64,000 nucleotides of DNA from Streptomyces sp. NBC_01216 (GTDB lineage: Bacteria > Actinomycetota > Actinomycetes > Streptomycetales > Streptomycetaceae). The stretch is from NCBI RefSeq assembly GCF_035994945.1, contig NZ_CP108677.1, positions 1,674,001 through 1,738,000 on the forward strand, given 5' to 3'. The notes under the pieces were generated by a model, which worked only from the letters and a program-made list of their open reading frames with translations, made no database searches and was not told the DNA's origin. Made by a program: the position numbers and the translations under genes. Below are positions 50,900 through 59,829 of the stretch, one piece after another; position 1 is the first letter of the stretch, and each line of letters begins with the position of its first letter.

Positions 50900-52588
50900 G
50901 TGGACCCGGTGATCATTGTCGGCGCGGGGCCCGTGGGCCTCGCGCTCGCCCTTGCCCTGGCCGCCCAAGGCGTGCCCAGCGTCGTGCTCGACGAAGGCTC
51001 CGGCAAGGAGGAACCCCGCCCGGCCCGGTCCGTGGTGCTGCGCGAGGACATGGCGGCCTGGGCGGAACGCCTCGGCTGCGCCACCCTGCGTGACGAAGGG
51101 GTCCGCTGGGTCGGCTGGCGCTCACTGCGCCGCAAGCAGCAGACGAGGCGCCTCGAGCTGAGCCAGGTTCCGCACGGGGACGACGAGACGAGCCCGTCCG
51201 CCCCGCTGCACATCCCGCAGCACGCCCTCGCCCGCGGTCTGCGCGCCGCGATCGCCGGCCAGGGGCTCGTCCAGCTCGTCACGGAGGCCCGGCTCGACAC
51301 GATCGAACAGGACGCGGACGGGATCACCGCACACACCCGGGGCCCCGGAGCGACCTGGTGGCGTGGCAGCCACCTCGTCGGCTGCGACGGCGCCCGCTCC
51401 ACCGTGCGCAAGTTGCTCGGCGTCCGCTTCCCGGGACGCACGGCGGTGGAGCGACACGCGGTCGCCGCGGTGCGCACCGAACTCCCTTGGCCAGGGCAGG
51501 CCCTGTTGCACCGTCAGCCCCCGTGGCGGGGAAGCGACGAGATCGCGGCCCGTCCACTGCCCGACGGCGTCTGGCGGATCGACTGGCTGCTGCCGCCGCG
51601 CGGCGAGCTCGTCACCCCCGACGCGCTCGTCAGCCGCATCCGCGACACCCTGGCCGGCTGGTGCGAGGGCACGACACCTCCGTACGAACTGATCGACACC
51701 GGCGTCCACACGCTGCACCACCGGCTCGCCCGGCGCTGGCGGGTGGGCCGCGTCTTCCTGGCGGGCGACGCCGCGCACCTGCTCGGCGCGGTCGGCACCC
51801 AGGGGCTCGACGAGGGGCTGAGGGACGCGGACAACCTGGCCTGGAAACTCGCGTACGCCTGGCACCACGGGGGCTCCGAGACCCTGCTCGACAGCTACCA
51901 GAGCGAGCGGAGGACCGCCGTCGCCTCCCGGCTGCGGGCCGCCGACCAGTCGCTGCCCGTCCTGCGCGGCGGGGGCGGTCTGCGCACGTACATCCCCGGC
52001 GGCACCCGTGGCCACGACACCCTGCTCACCGAAGGCCACCTGGGGCGCGGGCCGTTGGGCGCACCCCCGGAGTACCCGCACTCCCCCCTCGCCGCCACGG
52101 ACCCCGGCGTTCGGACACCTGTGGCCACCCGGCCGGGCGCGCCGGTCCGGGACGTCCCCGTCACGGCACCGGACGGCGCGACGGTACGGCTCCGGGACCG
52201 CCTCGGACGGGGCTTGTTCCTGGTGGTGCTGGTCGCGCCCGGAACCGGAGTGTGGGACCGACGGCACTGGAAGAGCGCGGGCCTGATGCCCCGGCTCGTC
52301 GAGACGGTGCGTGCGTTGCCGGCGCGGGCGGAGGTCCTGGTGACCGAGGCATACCCGGGCGCGGCGGCGCACGCGGTACTGCTGGTGCGTCCGGACGGTC
52401 ACCTGGTCGCCGCCTTCTCCGGGGTCCGGCCCGAGGAGCTGTACGCGGCGACGGACGCTTCCCGGGGCGGCTCGACGCCCCGGGAAGCGGGGAAGGCCCC
52501 GGGTGACACGGCACCGCCGAAGAGCGAGGAGGTGCCGAGGCCGGCGTCCGAACCGGCCCCCTCCTCGACGGCCAACGGCACCGGGTGA
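50900..52588 (+). CDS. FAD-dependent monooxygenase (PheA/TfdB type)
   Basis: This 562-residue flavoprotein hydroxylase of the class A (aromatic hydroxylase) family has the Rossmann motif VIIVGAGPVGLALALALAAQG near the N-terminus (split over residues 4-24), VGCDGARSTVRKLLGVRF (the DG motif), and GRVFLAGDAAHLLGAVGTQGLDEGLRDADNLAWKLA (GD motif and following helix). A thioredoxin-like C-terminal domain begins near residue 425. The last ~60 residues are Pro/Ser-rich and probably disordered. GTG 50900 follows CAGGAG by 7 bases. Such enzymes act in polyketide tailoring or in aromatic or antibiotic degradation; it stands alone here. Confidence 0.92.
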   Translation: MDPVIIVGAGPVGLALALALAAQGVPSVVLDEGSGKEEPRPARSVVLREDMAAWAERLGCATLRDEGVRWVGWRSLRRKQQTRRLELSQVPHGDDETSPSAPLHIPQHALARGLRAAIAGQGLVQLVTEARLDTIEQDADGITAHTRGPGATWWRGSHLVGCDGARSTVRKLLGVRFPGRTAVERHAVAAVRTELPWPGQALLHRQPPWRGSDEIAARPLPDGVWRIDWLLPPRGELVTPDALVSRIRDTLAGWCEGTTPPYELIDTGVHTLHHRLARRWRVGRVFLAGDAAHLLGAVGTQGLDEGLRDADNLAWKLAYAWHHGGSETLLDSYQSERRTAVASRLRAADQSLPVLRGGGGLRTYIPGGTRGHDTLLTEGHLGRGPLGAPPEYPHSPLAATDPGVRTPVATRPGAPVRDVPVTAPDGATVRLRDRLGRGLFLVVLVAPGTGVWDRRHWKSAGLMPRLVETVRALPARAEVLVTEAYPGAAAHAVLLVRPDGHLVAAFSGVRPEELYAATDASRGGSTPREAGKAPGDTAPPKSEEVPRPASEPAPSSTANGTG

Positions 52589-52647
52589 GGGGCGAGGTGG
52601 TCCCCGGCAACGGGTGAGGGGCGGCCGGAGACGGCGGGCGGAGCCTC

Positions 52648-52682
52648 AGAGCCTGTCGGTCGAAGGCCACCCGACAGGCTCT
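52648..52682. repeat. dispersed palindromic repeat, copy 2
   Basis: AGAGCCTGTCGG (52648-52659) and CCGACAGGCTCT (52671-52682) form a perfect 12-bp stem with an 11-base loop. The 15-base right arm CACCCGACAGGCTCT is identical to that of copy 1 at 33856-33870. It lies between the convergent monooxygenase and MerR genes, touching the MerR stop codon, and probably works as a two-way terminator. Confidence 0.75.
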
Positions 52683-53458
52683 CAGCCGCGCCGGCTGAGG
52701 TACGCCTCCAGCTCGGCGGCCCCGGCCAGCATCGCCCGCCCGCGGGCGGAGAGCCGCCCCCGCCAGTCCCGTAGTGCGGCCTCCAGCGGCGCCAGCCCTC
52801 CGGCGGTCCGCACCTGGTCGACCAGGGGGGCGATCTGCTCCAGCAGATGGCCGCCTCGCCTCAGCTGGTGGATCAGCCGGGCGTCCCGCACGTCGGCCTC
52901 ACCGTAGACGCGGTACCCGGTCGACGGATCGCGGCGGGGGCGGAGCAGCCCGGCGCGTTCCCATGCCCGCAGCGTCGCGGGCCGGACGCCGAGTCTTCCC
53001 GCCAGCGGCCCGATAAACGTGTCACCGGCCCCGGACCCCGCGCCCGCTCCCTTTCCCGCCGGGACATCCGCGCCTGATACGCCCGGTGCGGCGTCCGGGA
53101 GCGGCGGCTCCAGGTCGCGAAGGGCGTTCTCGACGGCCCGGAGCGTCCGGCGGTCGTCGAGGAGCTGGGCGTGGCCGGCGTCGATGAGCCGAAACGCCTC
53201 GTCGACCGCTCCCTCGTTGACCGCCCGCATGATCGACGTGGCGGCCGGGTGGCCGTGGCCGGGGAGCAGGGCGACGAACGCGCGCAGGGCCGCGGCGTGC
53301 AGCGGCGTGTAGGTGCGGTAGCCGTGGGGCGTGCGACCGGCGGCCGGAAGGACGCCGGCCTCCTCGTAGTTCCTGACCGCCTGCGTGGACAACCCGTGCT
53401 CACGCGCCAGATCGACCGGCCTCAGCCGCTCATCGCTTTGAAGGTTTCGCCCCATCAT
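52682..53458 (-). CDS. MerR-type regulator with two HTH domains (TioE-like)
   Basis: This 258-residue regulator has two MerR winged-helix units. The first lies near the N-terminus (RPVDLAREHGLSTQAVRNYEEAGVLPAAGRTPHGYRTY), the second near residues 140-205 (LAGRLGVRPATLRAWERAGLLRPRRDPSTGYRVY). Between them is a low-complexity Gly/Ala linker. Proteins with this double arrangement are annotated as TioE-family regulators of resistance or efflux genes. It is divergent from the erythromycin-esterase-like gene 65 bases away and most likely controls it. ATG 53458 is taken; starts at 53455 and 53467 are possible. Confidence 0.85.
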   Translation of the reverse strand: MMGRNLQSDERLRPVDLAREHGLSTQAVRNYEEAGVLPAAGRTPHGYRTYTPLHAAALRAFVALLPGHGHPAATSIMRAVNEGAVDEAFRLIDAGHAQLLDDRRTLRAVENALRDLEPPLPDAAPGVSGADVPAGKGAGAGSGAGDTFIGPLAGRLGVRPATLRAWERAGLLRPRRDPSTGYRVYGEADVRDARLIHQLRRGGHLLEQIAPLVDQVRTAGGLAPLEAALRDWRGRLSARGRAMLAGAAELEAYLSRRG

Positions 53459-53523
53459 CCCGTCCACACCAAGAGAGATTCCGGAAAAGTCTCCACCGAA
53501 AGTTCAACGATAGCGTGGAAGGC

Positions 53524-54729
53524 ATGGATATCGACATCACGGGCACCACCCATGCCCTCGGGGTGGACGCCGTCAGGGGACTGCTCCCCTCCCTGCCTCG
53601 GCTGCTCGCCCTGGGCGAGCCCACCCACGGCGAGGACGCGCTGCTCGACCTGCGCAACGGCCTCTTCCGGCAGCTCGTCGAGGAGGAGGGCTACCGCACG
53701 ATCGCGATCGAGAGCGACTGCCTGAGGGCCCTGGTCGTGGACGCGCACGTCACCTCGGGCACGGGCACCCTCGACGAGGTCATGGAACGAGGAATCAGCC
53801 ACGGGTGGGGCGCGTCCGCGGCCAACCGCGAGCTGGTGCAGTGGATGCGCGCCCACAACGACGGCCGGCCCTCCGCCGAGCGGCTCCGATTCGCCGGCAT
53901 CGACGGCCCCCTGGAGATCACCGGCGCCGAGAGCCCCCGGCAGGCACTCGTCGCCCTGCACGCCTATCTCTCGGCCTGGGTGGACGACCCGGGCCTGCTC
54001 CCGTGTACCGCGGAGCGGCTCGAGGCCCTGCTCGGCCCCGACGACCGGTGGACCGATCCCGGTGCGATGAGGGACCCGGTCCGGTCCGTGGGCCGTTCCG
54101 CCGAGGCCGGGCGGCTGAGGCTCCTCGCGGACGACCTGGTGGCGCTGCTCGACGAGCGGACGCCCCATCTGATCGCCGCGACCTCGCGGGACGCCTGGGA
54201 CCGTGCCCGCCTGTACGGGCGGACCGCCGCCGGTCTGCTGCGATATCACCACTGGATGGCCGACACCTCACCGGCCCGCATGACCCGGCTGGTGGCCGTA
54301 CGGGACCGGATGATGGCCCACAATCTCCTCGCCGTCGCCGCTCGGGGCCCCGCGCTGGTACACGCCCACAACTCACATCTCCAGCGGCGGAAGAGCACGG
54401 TACGGATGGGCGGGGCGCCGCTGGAGTGGTGGGGCGCCGGTGCGCTGGTGAGTGCCCGGCTCGGTACGGAGTACGGCTTCGTGTCCACGGCCCTCGGGAC
54501 GATCCGGCACCAGGGAGTCGGCGCACCGCCGCCGGACAGCGTCGAAGGGCTTCTGTACGCGCTCCCGGAGGACCGCTGTGTCGTCGATGCCTCGCGGCTG
54601 GCCGACGCCCTGGGCGACACGCTGCCCGCTCCGCGTGTCTCCCCCTGGTTCGGCTACGCCCCTCTCGACCCGGCCCACCTGGCGGACAGCGACGCCATGG
54701 TGTTCGTCAAGGACGTCGCCCGGAGCTGA
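53524..54729 (+). CDS. erythromycin esterase family protein
   Basis: This 401-residue hydrolase of the EreA/EreB-like family opens or hydrolyses lactone or ester bonds in some members; many homologues have unknown substrates. Visible active-site motifs are LALGEPTHGEDALLDLRN with His35 as the likely catalytic base, IAIESDCLRAL with Glu63, HGWGASAANRELVQWMRAHN, and AHNSHLQRRK with His282/His285. ATG 53524 is chosen; GTGGAAGG lies just upstream. It is divergently paired with a double-MerR regulator, an arrangement that suggests drug- or ligand-induced expression. Macrolide resistance is not established. Confidence 0.88.
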   Translation: MDIDITGTTHALGVDAVRGLLPSLPRLLALGEPTHGEDALLDLRNGLFRQLVEEEGYRTIAIESDCLRALVVDAHVTSGTGTLDEVMERGISHGWGASAANRELVQWMRAHNDGRPSAERLRFAGIDGPLEITGAESPRQALVALHAYLSAWVDDPGLLPCTAERLEALLGPDDRWTDPGAMRDPVRSVGRSAEAGRLRLLADDLVALLDERTPHLIAATSRDAWDRARLYGRTAAGLLRYHHWMADTSPARMTRLVAVRDRMMAHNLLAVAARGPALVHAHNSHLQRRKSTVRMGGAPLEWWGAGALVSARLGTEYGFVSTALGTIRHQGVGAPPPDSVEGLLYALPEDRCVVDASRLADALGDTLPAPRVSPWFGYAPLDPAHLADSDAMVFVKDVARS

Positions 54730-54894
54730 CGGGGTGACCGGCGGTGTTCGCCGAGGCTCGGGTGTGGCTCCGGCGGTCGCAGCGGGGTGGCAACGGCCTT
54801 CTCTCCATGCCTCCTCCCCATGCCTTCTGACCGGGGCCGTCTCTTCGGGCCATCCGCTCGAAGCCGGGGAGAGGCGGTCGGTTCCGTCGAGCCG

Positions 54895-55461
54895 TCAGAA
54901 GGGCTCGTCCAGTCCCTCGGTGTCCTCGCCCTCCTCCTCCAGCGCCTGCCGGACGACCCGCAGGGCCAGGCCCTCGGGATATCCCTTGCGCGCGAGCATG
55001 CCCGCGAGGCGCCGCAGCCGACGGTCGCGCTCCAGGCCGCGGGTGGCACGGAGCTTGCGGTCGACGAGCTCGCGGGCCGTGGTCTCCTCCTGCGCGGAAT
55101 CGAGCTGTCCCACGGCCTGCTGGATCAACGAGGGGTCCACGCCCTTCGTCCGCAGTTCACGGGCGAGCGCACGCCGGGCGAGGCCACGGCCGTGGTGCCG
55201 CGATTCCACCCAGGCGCCCGCGAAGGCGGCGTCGTCGATCAGCCCCACGTCCTCGAAACGGGAGAGGACCTCCTCGGCGACCTCGTCGGGGATCTCCCGC
55301 TTGCGCAGGGCGTCGGCGAGCTGTTTGCGGGTGCGGGGGGTTCCGGTGAGCAGGCGCAGACAGATCGCCCGCGCCCGCTCAGCCGGATCTTGGGGCGACA
55401 GCTCCTTCTCGGCCCTCGACGAGTCGGGGCTGTCGCCCGGCCATTCGGTACGCCGGGTCAC
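54895..55461 (-). CDS. recX: RecA regulator RecX
   Basis: This 188-residue protein binds RecA filaments and restrains recombinase and coprotease activity. It contains the three-helix repeats of RecX (AICLRLLTGTPRTRKQLADALRKREIPDEVAEEVLSRFEDVGLIDD, then FAGAWVESRHHGRGLARRALARELRTKG, then the C-terminal LAGMLARKGYPEGLALRVVRQAL). These are quoted here as landmarks in order. The start is GTG 55461, only 4 bases after the recA stop codon, so it is co-transcribed with recA and lies under the same SOS control. An acidic tail ends the chain. Confidence 0.94.
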   Translation of the reverse strand: MTRRTEWPGDSPDSSRAEKELSPQDPAERARAICLRLLTGTPRTRKQLADALRKREIPDEVAEEVLSRFEDVGLIDDAAFAGAWVESRHHGRGLARRALARELRTKGVDPSLIQQAVGQLDSAQEETTARELVDRKLRATRGLERDRRLRRLAGMLARKGYPEGLALRVVRQALEEEGEDTEGLDEPF

Positions 55462-55465
55462 CGTG

Positions 55466-56590
55466 TCAGCTCTTGGCCGCCGGAGCCTTGGCCGCCTTGG
55501 TGGCCTTGGCCGCCGGAGCGGATACGGGCTTGGCCGCCTCCTCCGTGGCCGCCGCCGCTCCCGCGGCGTCCGCGCCCGCCTCGGCCGTCTCCGGCCGGAC
55601 TCCGACGCCCAGCTTCTCCTTGATCTTCTTCTCGATCTCGTTGGCGAGGTCCGGGTTGTCCTTCAGGAAGTTGCGGGCGTTCTCCTTGCCCTGTCCCAGC
55701 TGATCGCCCTCGTACGTGTACCAGGCGCCGGCCTTGCGGACGAAGCCGTGCTCGACTCCCATGTCGATCAGTCCGCCCTCGCGGCTGATGCCCTGGCCGT
55801 AGAGGATGTCGAACTCGGCCTGCTTGAAGGGCGGCGCGACCTTGTTCTTGACGACCTTGACGCGGGTGCGGTTGCCGACCGCGTCCGTGCCGTCCTTGAG
55901 GGTTTCGATGCGGCGAATGTCCAGGCGCACCGAGGCGTAGAACTTCAGCGCGCGGCCACCCGTCGTGGTCTCCGGCGAGCCGAACATGACGCCGATCTTC
56001 TCGCGGAGCTGGTTGATGAAGATCGCGGTGGTCTTGGACTGGTTGAGCGCGCTGGTGATCTTCCGCAGGGCCTGACTCATCAGACGGGCCTGGAGACCCA
56101 CGTGCGAGTCGCCCATCTCGCCCTCGATCTCCGCACGCGGGACGAGCGCGGCGACGGAGTCGATGACGATGAGGTCGAGCGCGCCGGAGCGGACCAGCAT
56201 GTCGACGATCTCGAGGGCCTGCTCGCCGTTGTCCGGCTGGGAGAGGATCAGGTTGTCGATGTCGACGCCGAGCTTCTTGGCGTACTCGGGGTCGAGGGCG
56301 TGCTCGGCGTCCACGAAGGCGACCTGGCCGCCGGCCTTCTGGGCGTTGGCGACGGCGTGCAGGGTCAGGGTCGTCTTACCGGAGGACTCCGGTCCGTAGA
56401 TCTCCACGACGCGTCCGCGGGGCAGACCACCGACGCCGAGGGCGACGTCCAGGGCGGTCGAGCCGGTGGAGATCACCTCGATCGGCTCCTGGGTCCGGTC
56501 GCCCATGCGCATCACGGCACCCTTGCCGAATTGCCGTTCAATCTGTGCGAGCGCGGCGTCGAGCGCCTTCTCGCGGTCGGTTCCTGCCAT
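55466..56590 (-). CDS. recA: recombinase RecA
   Basis: This 374-residue strand-exchange protein and SOS coprotease triggers LexA cleavage (lexA at 10203-10994). Walker A is GPESSGKTT (66-74), with Walker [11 protein letters not shown], loop L1 [18 protein letters not shown] and L2 near [15 protein letters not shown]. The Ala/Lys-rich C-terminus ([16 protein letters not shown]) is typical of Streptomyces. ATG 56590 is chosen with GGTGGAA 5 bases upstream; length equals the known Streptomyces protein. An SOS-type operator sits about 140 bases upstream. Confidence 0.97.
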   Translation of the reverse strand: MAGTDREKALDAALAQIERQFGKGAVMRMGDRTQEPIEVISTGSTALDVALGVGGLPRGRVVEIYGPESSGKTTLTLHAVANAQKAGGQVAFVDAEHALDPEYAKKLGVDIDNLILSQPDNGEQALEIVDMLVRSGALDLIVIDSVAALVPRAEIEGEMGDSHVGLQARLMSQALRKITSALNQSKTTAIFINQLREKIGVMFGSPETTTGGRALKFYASVRLDIRRIETLKDGTDAVGNRTRVKVVKNKVAPPFKQAEFDILYGQGISREGGLIDMGVEHGFVRKAGAWYTYEGDQLGQGKENARNFLKDNPDLANEIEKKIKEKLGVGVRPETAEAGADAAGAAAATEEAAKPVSAPAAKATKAAKAPAAKS

Positions 56591-56904
56591 GGGTTCCACC
56601 CGGTTTGCTTGAGTCGATCGCTTCATGTGAAAGACGCTAACCCCTGCCACTGACAATGGGCCGCGGCGTCTCTCCGACCTGTGGACAACTCGGCCACAAC
56701 CCCGTGATTCCGAGGGCCGGACTTCCATAAGAATGGATGTTCGATTTTAGTGTCAAGCGCACCACGCCGACCCCGGACGAGGCACGGTGACCGAGCGTTC
56801 CGCCCGGCCACCGAACGTCGTGGCCGGGCGCGGCGAGCGCGGCCGGGGAGCGGGGACGTGGTTCGCCGCCGCTCGGCCCCGGCGGTTCCCTGGACCGCCG
56901 CCGG
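56591..56904. other. intergenic region upstream of recA
   Basis: These 314 bases hold the recA promoter and leader (56591-56757) and the 3' end of the AI-2E transporter transcript. No supported gene lies inside. Between 56760 and 56904 I see nothing recognisable; in particular no clear terminator for the upstream transporter gene. Confidence 0.5.
56731..56756 (-). promoter_or_regulatory. recA SOS box and -35 element
   Basis: On the minus strand TCGAACATCCATTC (56744-56731) contains GAAC-ATCC-ATTC, the variant SOS box known from Streptomyces recA. A consensus -35 TTGACA (56756-56751) lies just upstream of it, so LexA would bind between the -35 and -10 elements. This 70-base stretch is much less GC-rich than its surroundings. 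Confidence 0.75.
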
Positions 56905-58470
56905 TCAGATGCCGTCTCTCGGAGAGCCGAGGCGCCGTGACCGTTCCGCCGGCTCTCCGGCGGCGGACTGCGGCGACCGCGTCGCGGGAGCGGGCTCCGG
57001 GGCGCCCCGGGGGTCCGCGGGGCCGACGTCGTCCACGGAGCCGGGGGACCCCGTCTGGCCCTGCTCCCTCTTGTTCTGGAGCGCCTTCTGCAGCCGGGCC
57101 ACGACCGCCTCCCCGTAGCGCCGGTGACCATGGACGCGGGGATCGTCCGTCACCGCGTACCGCTTCACGTAGGCGCCGAGGAACGCCTGCAGGGTGGCCA
57201 CGGCCGGGATCGCGATCAGCGCCCCGACCGCCCCGAGCAGCGCCGTGCCCGCGATCACCGAACCGAAGGCCACCGCGGGATGGATGTCCACGGTCCTGGA
57301 CGTCAGCTTCGGCTGGAGCATGTAGTTCTCGAACTGCTGGTAGACCACGACGAAGACCAGCACCCACAGCGCGTACCAGGGGTTCACGGTGAACGCGATG
57401 AGCATCGGGAGCGCACCCGCCAGATAGGTGCCGATGGTGGGGATGAACTGCGAGACCAGCCCGACCCACACCGCGAGCGCGGGCGCGTACGGCACGCCCA
57501 GGACCTCCAGGAGCACGAAGTGGGCGATGCCGGAGATCAGGGCCATCAGACCACGCGAGTAGAGGTAGCCGCCCGTCTTGTCGACGGCGATCTCCCAGGC
57601 GCGCAGTACCTCCGTCTGACGGGCCGGCGGCAGGACCGAGCACAGCGCGCGGCGCAGCCGGGGCCCGTCGGCCGCGAAGTAGAACGAGAAAAGGAAGATC
57701 GTCAGCAGCTTGAACAGGCCGCCGAGGACGGTGGCGGAGACGTCCAGGACGCCGGTCGCGCTGTTCTGGACGTACTTCCGCAGCCAGTCGGAGCGCAACA
57801 GGCTGTCCTGGACCTCGACGCGGGAGAGCTCCGTGTGGAAGGTCTGGTTGATCCAGTTGATCAGGGAGTCGAGGTACTGGGGGAAGTTCTCGACCATGTC
57901 GACGATCTGGCCCGCGAGCATCGAGCCGAGCAGCACGACGAACCCGACACCCACGACGATCACGGTGAGGAAGACGAGGAAGGTGGCCGGGCCGCGGCGC
58001 ATGCCGCGCGCGGCCATACGCCCCACCGCCGGCTCCATCGCGAGGGCGAGGAAGAAGGCGAGCAGGACGTTGACGAGCAGCCCGACGAGCTGGTGGAAGG
58101 CCCAGCTGCCCAGTTGGAAGCAGGCGACGAGCGTCAGGGCGAGCACCAGGGCACGGGGCAGCCAGCGGGGCATCCGTTCCCCCCTGACGCCCCCGGCCTC
58201 ACCGGGGACGACGGCGGAATCGGGCGCGTGCCCGGAGACCTCGGGGACCTCGGGGACCTCGGGGACCTCGGGGACCTCGGCGGGGGTGTCGGGCTCGGGG
58301 GCCACGGCGGTCGCGGCCGGGCCGGGGGCGGCGGTCGCCGTGACGGCAGCGGCCGTGGAGGTCGCCCCGCGGGCCGTCCGCCCGCCCGTCGCCTCGGTCC
58401 GGCCGCTCCCCGTCACGCGCGGGGGCATCGGCTCACGGGTGCTGTCGTCGTTCTCGTCGGTCGGTGCCAC
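56905..58470 (-). CDS. AI-2E family transporter (PerM-like membrane protein)
   Basis: This 521-residue membrane protein of the AI-2E/YdgG/PerM exporter family has an N-terminal ~100-residue disordered cytoplasmic region with five EVP repeats. Eight or so helices follow (from ALVLALTLVACFQLGSW, through FLVFLTVIVVGVGFVVLLGSM, to VGALIAIPAVATLQAFLGAYV) and a charged C-terminal tail. GTG 58470 is used, with GGGAG about 9 bases upstream. It sits upstream of recA-recX on the same strand, as in other Streptomyces. The substrate is unknown; the AI-2 label is historical. Confidence 0.9.
   Translation of the reverse strand: MAPTDENDDSTREPMPPRVTGSGRTEATGGRTARGATSTAAAVTATAAPGPAATAVAPEPDTPAEVPEVPEVPEVPEVSGHAPDSAVVPGEAGGVRGERMPRWLPRALVLALTLVACFQLGSWAFHQLVGLLVNVLLAFFLALAMEPAVGRMAARGMRRGPATFLVFLTVIVVGVGFVVLLGSMLAGQIVDMVENFPQYLDSLINWINQTFHTELSRVEVQDSLLRSDWLRKYVQNSATGVLDVSATVLGGLFKLLTIFLFSFYFAADGPRLRRALCSVLPPARQTEVLRAWEIAVDKTGGYLYSRGLMALISGIAHFVLLEVLGVPYAPALAVWVGLVSQFIPTIGTYLAGALPMLIAFTVNPWYALWVLVFVVVYQQFENYMLQPKLTSRTVDIHPAVAFGSVIAGTALLGAVGALIAIPAVATLQAFLGAYVKRYAVTDDPRVHGHRRYGEAVVARLQKALQNKREQGQTGSPGSVDDVGPADPRGAPEPAPATRSPQSAAGEPAERSRRLGSPRDGI
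58235..58279. repeat. 9-bp tandem repeat inside transporter gene
   Basis: Five units of GGGACCTCG (first one degenerate) in frame encode the repeated tripeptide E-V-P near residues 66-80 of the AI-2E-type transporter. Being a multiple of three, unit gain or loss would keep the frame. Confidence 0.9.
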
Positions 58471-58558
58471 CCCGCCAGTCTCCCGCACCGCGCGAGGGTT
58501 CCGTTCCGCCCCGCCGCCCGTCGGCGGACCCGGGGCGCCGACACCGCGCGGGCGGGTC

Positions 58559-58753
58559 TCAGCGTTTCTCCGCGGGGACGCCGACGGCCGAGCAGACCGC
58601 CCGCCACACGTCCTTCGCCTCCCATCCGGCGTCCAGGGCCTCGTGGACCGTCCGGCCGCCCAGTTCGGACATCACGTGGTCCCGTGCGAAGGACTCGGCG
58701 TAGGACCCACCGAAGTGGTCCGCCATCCGCTCCCAGAAAATCGTCAACCGCAT
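58559..58753 (-). CDS. DUF3046 protein
   Basis: This 64-residue protein begins MRLTIFWERMADHFG, with the motif HVMSELGGRTVHEALDAG typical of DUF3046. It is a small actinobacterial family of unknown function that regularly lies near recA-recX. It is cytoplasmic, without membrane segments. ATG 58753 is the first start; the whole length matches the family. It is likely transcribed with the downstream transporter and recA region or alone. Confidence 0.9.
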   Translation of the reverse strand: MRLTIFWERMADHFGGSYAESFARDHVMSELGGRTVHEALDAGWEAKDVWRAVCSAVGVPAEKR

Positions 58754-58832
58754 GCCCCCAGTATCGCGCTCCCAAGAGTGCAGCCCGGCCCGTACCCCTT
58801 GTCATACGCTCTGGGCGGCCTACGGTCGGAGC

Positions 58833-59774
58833 ATGGCTGGAACTCCTCTCGCGGCCCCACTCCCGGCTCCGCCCACGACCCCCCTCGCACGCGCCGAGCA
58901 CTTCGTCTGGCTCACGGCCCGTGTCCTCGAACAACGCAGGTTCGCCTATCACTTCCTGCGTGGTGACGCGGAACCGGTCGAGACGGCCCTGGCCGCTTAC
59001 CTGAACGAGGACGGCGGCTACGGGCACGCCCTCGAACCGGATCTGCGCGGCCCGGTCAGCCAGCCCTTGCACACCGGCGCCGCCCTGCGGGTCCTGGACG
59101 CCATCGGGCGCTGCGGCGGGATGCGCGTGGAACGGATCTGCCGCTATCTCACCGAGGTCTCCACGCACGAGGGCGCGCTGCCCGCGGTGACTCCCTCCCA
59201 GCGCGGCTACCCGTCCGCGCCCTTCGTCCCCGTCGTCGACGACCCGCCCGGCTCGCTGCTGGCCACCGGGCCGGTGGTCGGTCTGCTCCACCGCAACCAG
59301 GTCTGGCACGCCTGGCTGTTCCGTGCCACGGAGTTCTGCTGGGCCGCGGTCGAGGCGCTGGAGACCTCGCACCCGTACGAGGTCCAGGCCGCGGTCGCCT
59401 TCCTGGACGGCGTCCCGGACCGCTCGCGCGCCCAGGTGCTGGGCGACCGGCTGGGCCGGATGGTCCGTGAGCAGAAGCTCGCGGTGCTGGACCCGGACCG
59501 GCTCGACGACTTCCCGGTGTCCCCCGGGTACGCGCCCGGCGAGCACCATTTCCCCTACGACTACGCCCGGGTACCGGACTCACTGGCGCGCCGCTGGTTC
59601 ACGGACGAGGAGATGGGACGCTCGCTCGACCGTCTCGCCGCGGCGCAGCGGGAGGACGGCGGCTGGCCGGTCGCATGGCGGCAGTGGGCTCCGGGCACCT
59701 CCCTGGAGGCGCGGCCGATCGTCACGATCGAGGCGCTGCGGACCCTGCGCGCGCACGGGCGTCGGATCGGCTGA
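58833..59774 (+). CDS. prenyltransferase/squalene-cyclase-repeat-like protein
   Basis: This 313-residue protein has alpha/alpha-barrel style repeats: ALAAYLNEDGGYGHALEPDLRG, ALRVLDAIGRCGG and the C-terminal LDRLAAAQREDGGWPVAWRQW. QREDGGW and NEDGGYG are QW-like repeats of terpene cyclases and prenyltransferase subunits, but the catalytic DxDD or Cys/His zinc ligands are not evident. It is probably a non-catalytic or unknown enzyme with this fold. ATG 58833 has GGTCGGAG just upstream. Confidence 0.7.
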   Translation: MAGTPLAAPLPAPPTTPLARAEHFVWLTARVLEQRRFAYHFLRGDAEPVETALAAYLNEDGGYGHALEPDLRGPVSQPLHTGAALRVLDAIGRCGGMRVERICRYLTEVSTHEGALPAVTPSQRGYPSAPFVPVVDDPPGSLLATGPVVGLLHRNQVWHAWLFRATEFCWAAVEALETSHPYEVQAAVAFLDGVPDRSRAQVLGDRLGRMVREQKLAVLDPDRLDDFPVSPGYAPGEHHFPYDYARVPDSLARRWFTDEEMGRSLDRLAAAQREDGGWPVAWRQWAPGTSLEARPIVTIEALRTLRAHGRRIG

Positions 59775-59829
59775 CCCGTACCCGCCGACGGCCGTGAGCG
59801 GGGAGAGCCGTGGCGCGCGCCCGTCCCGG

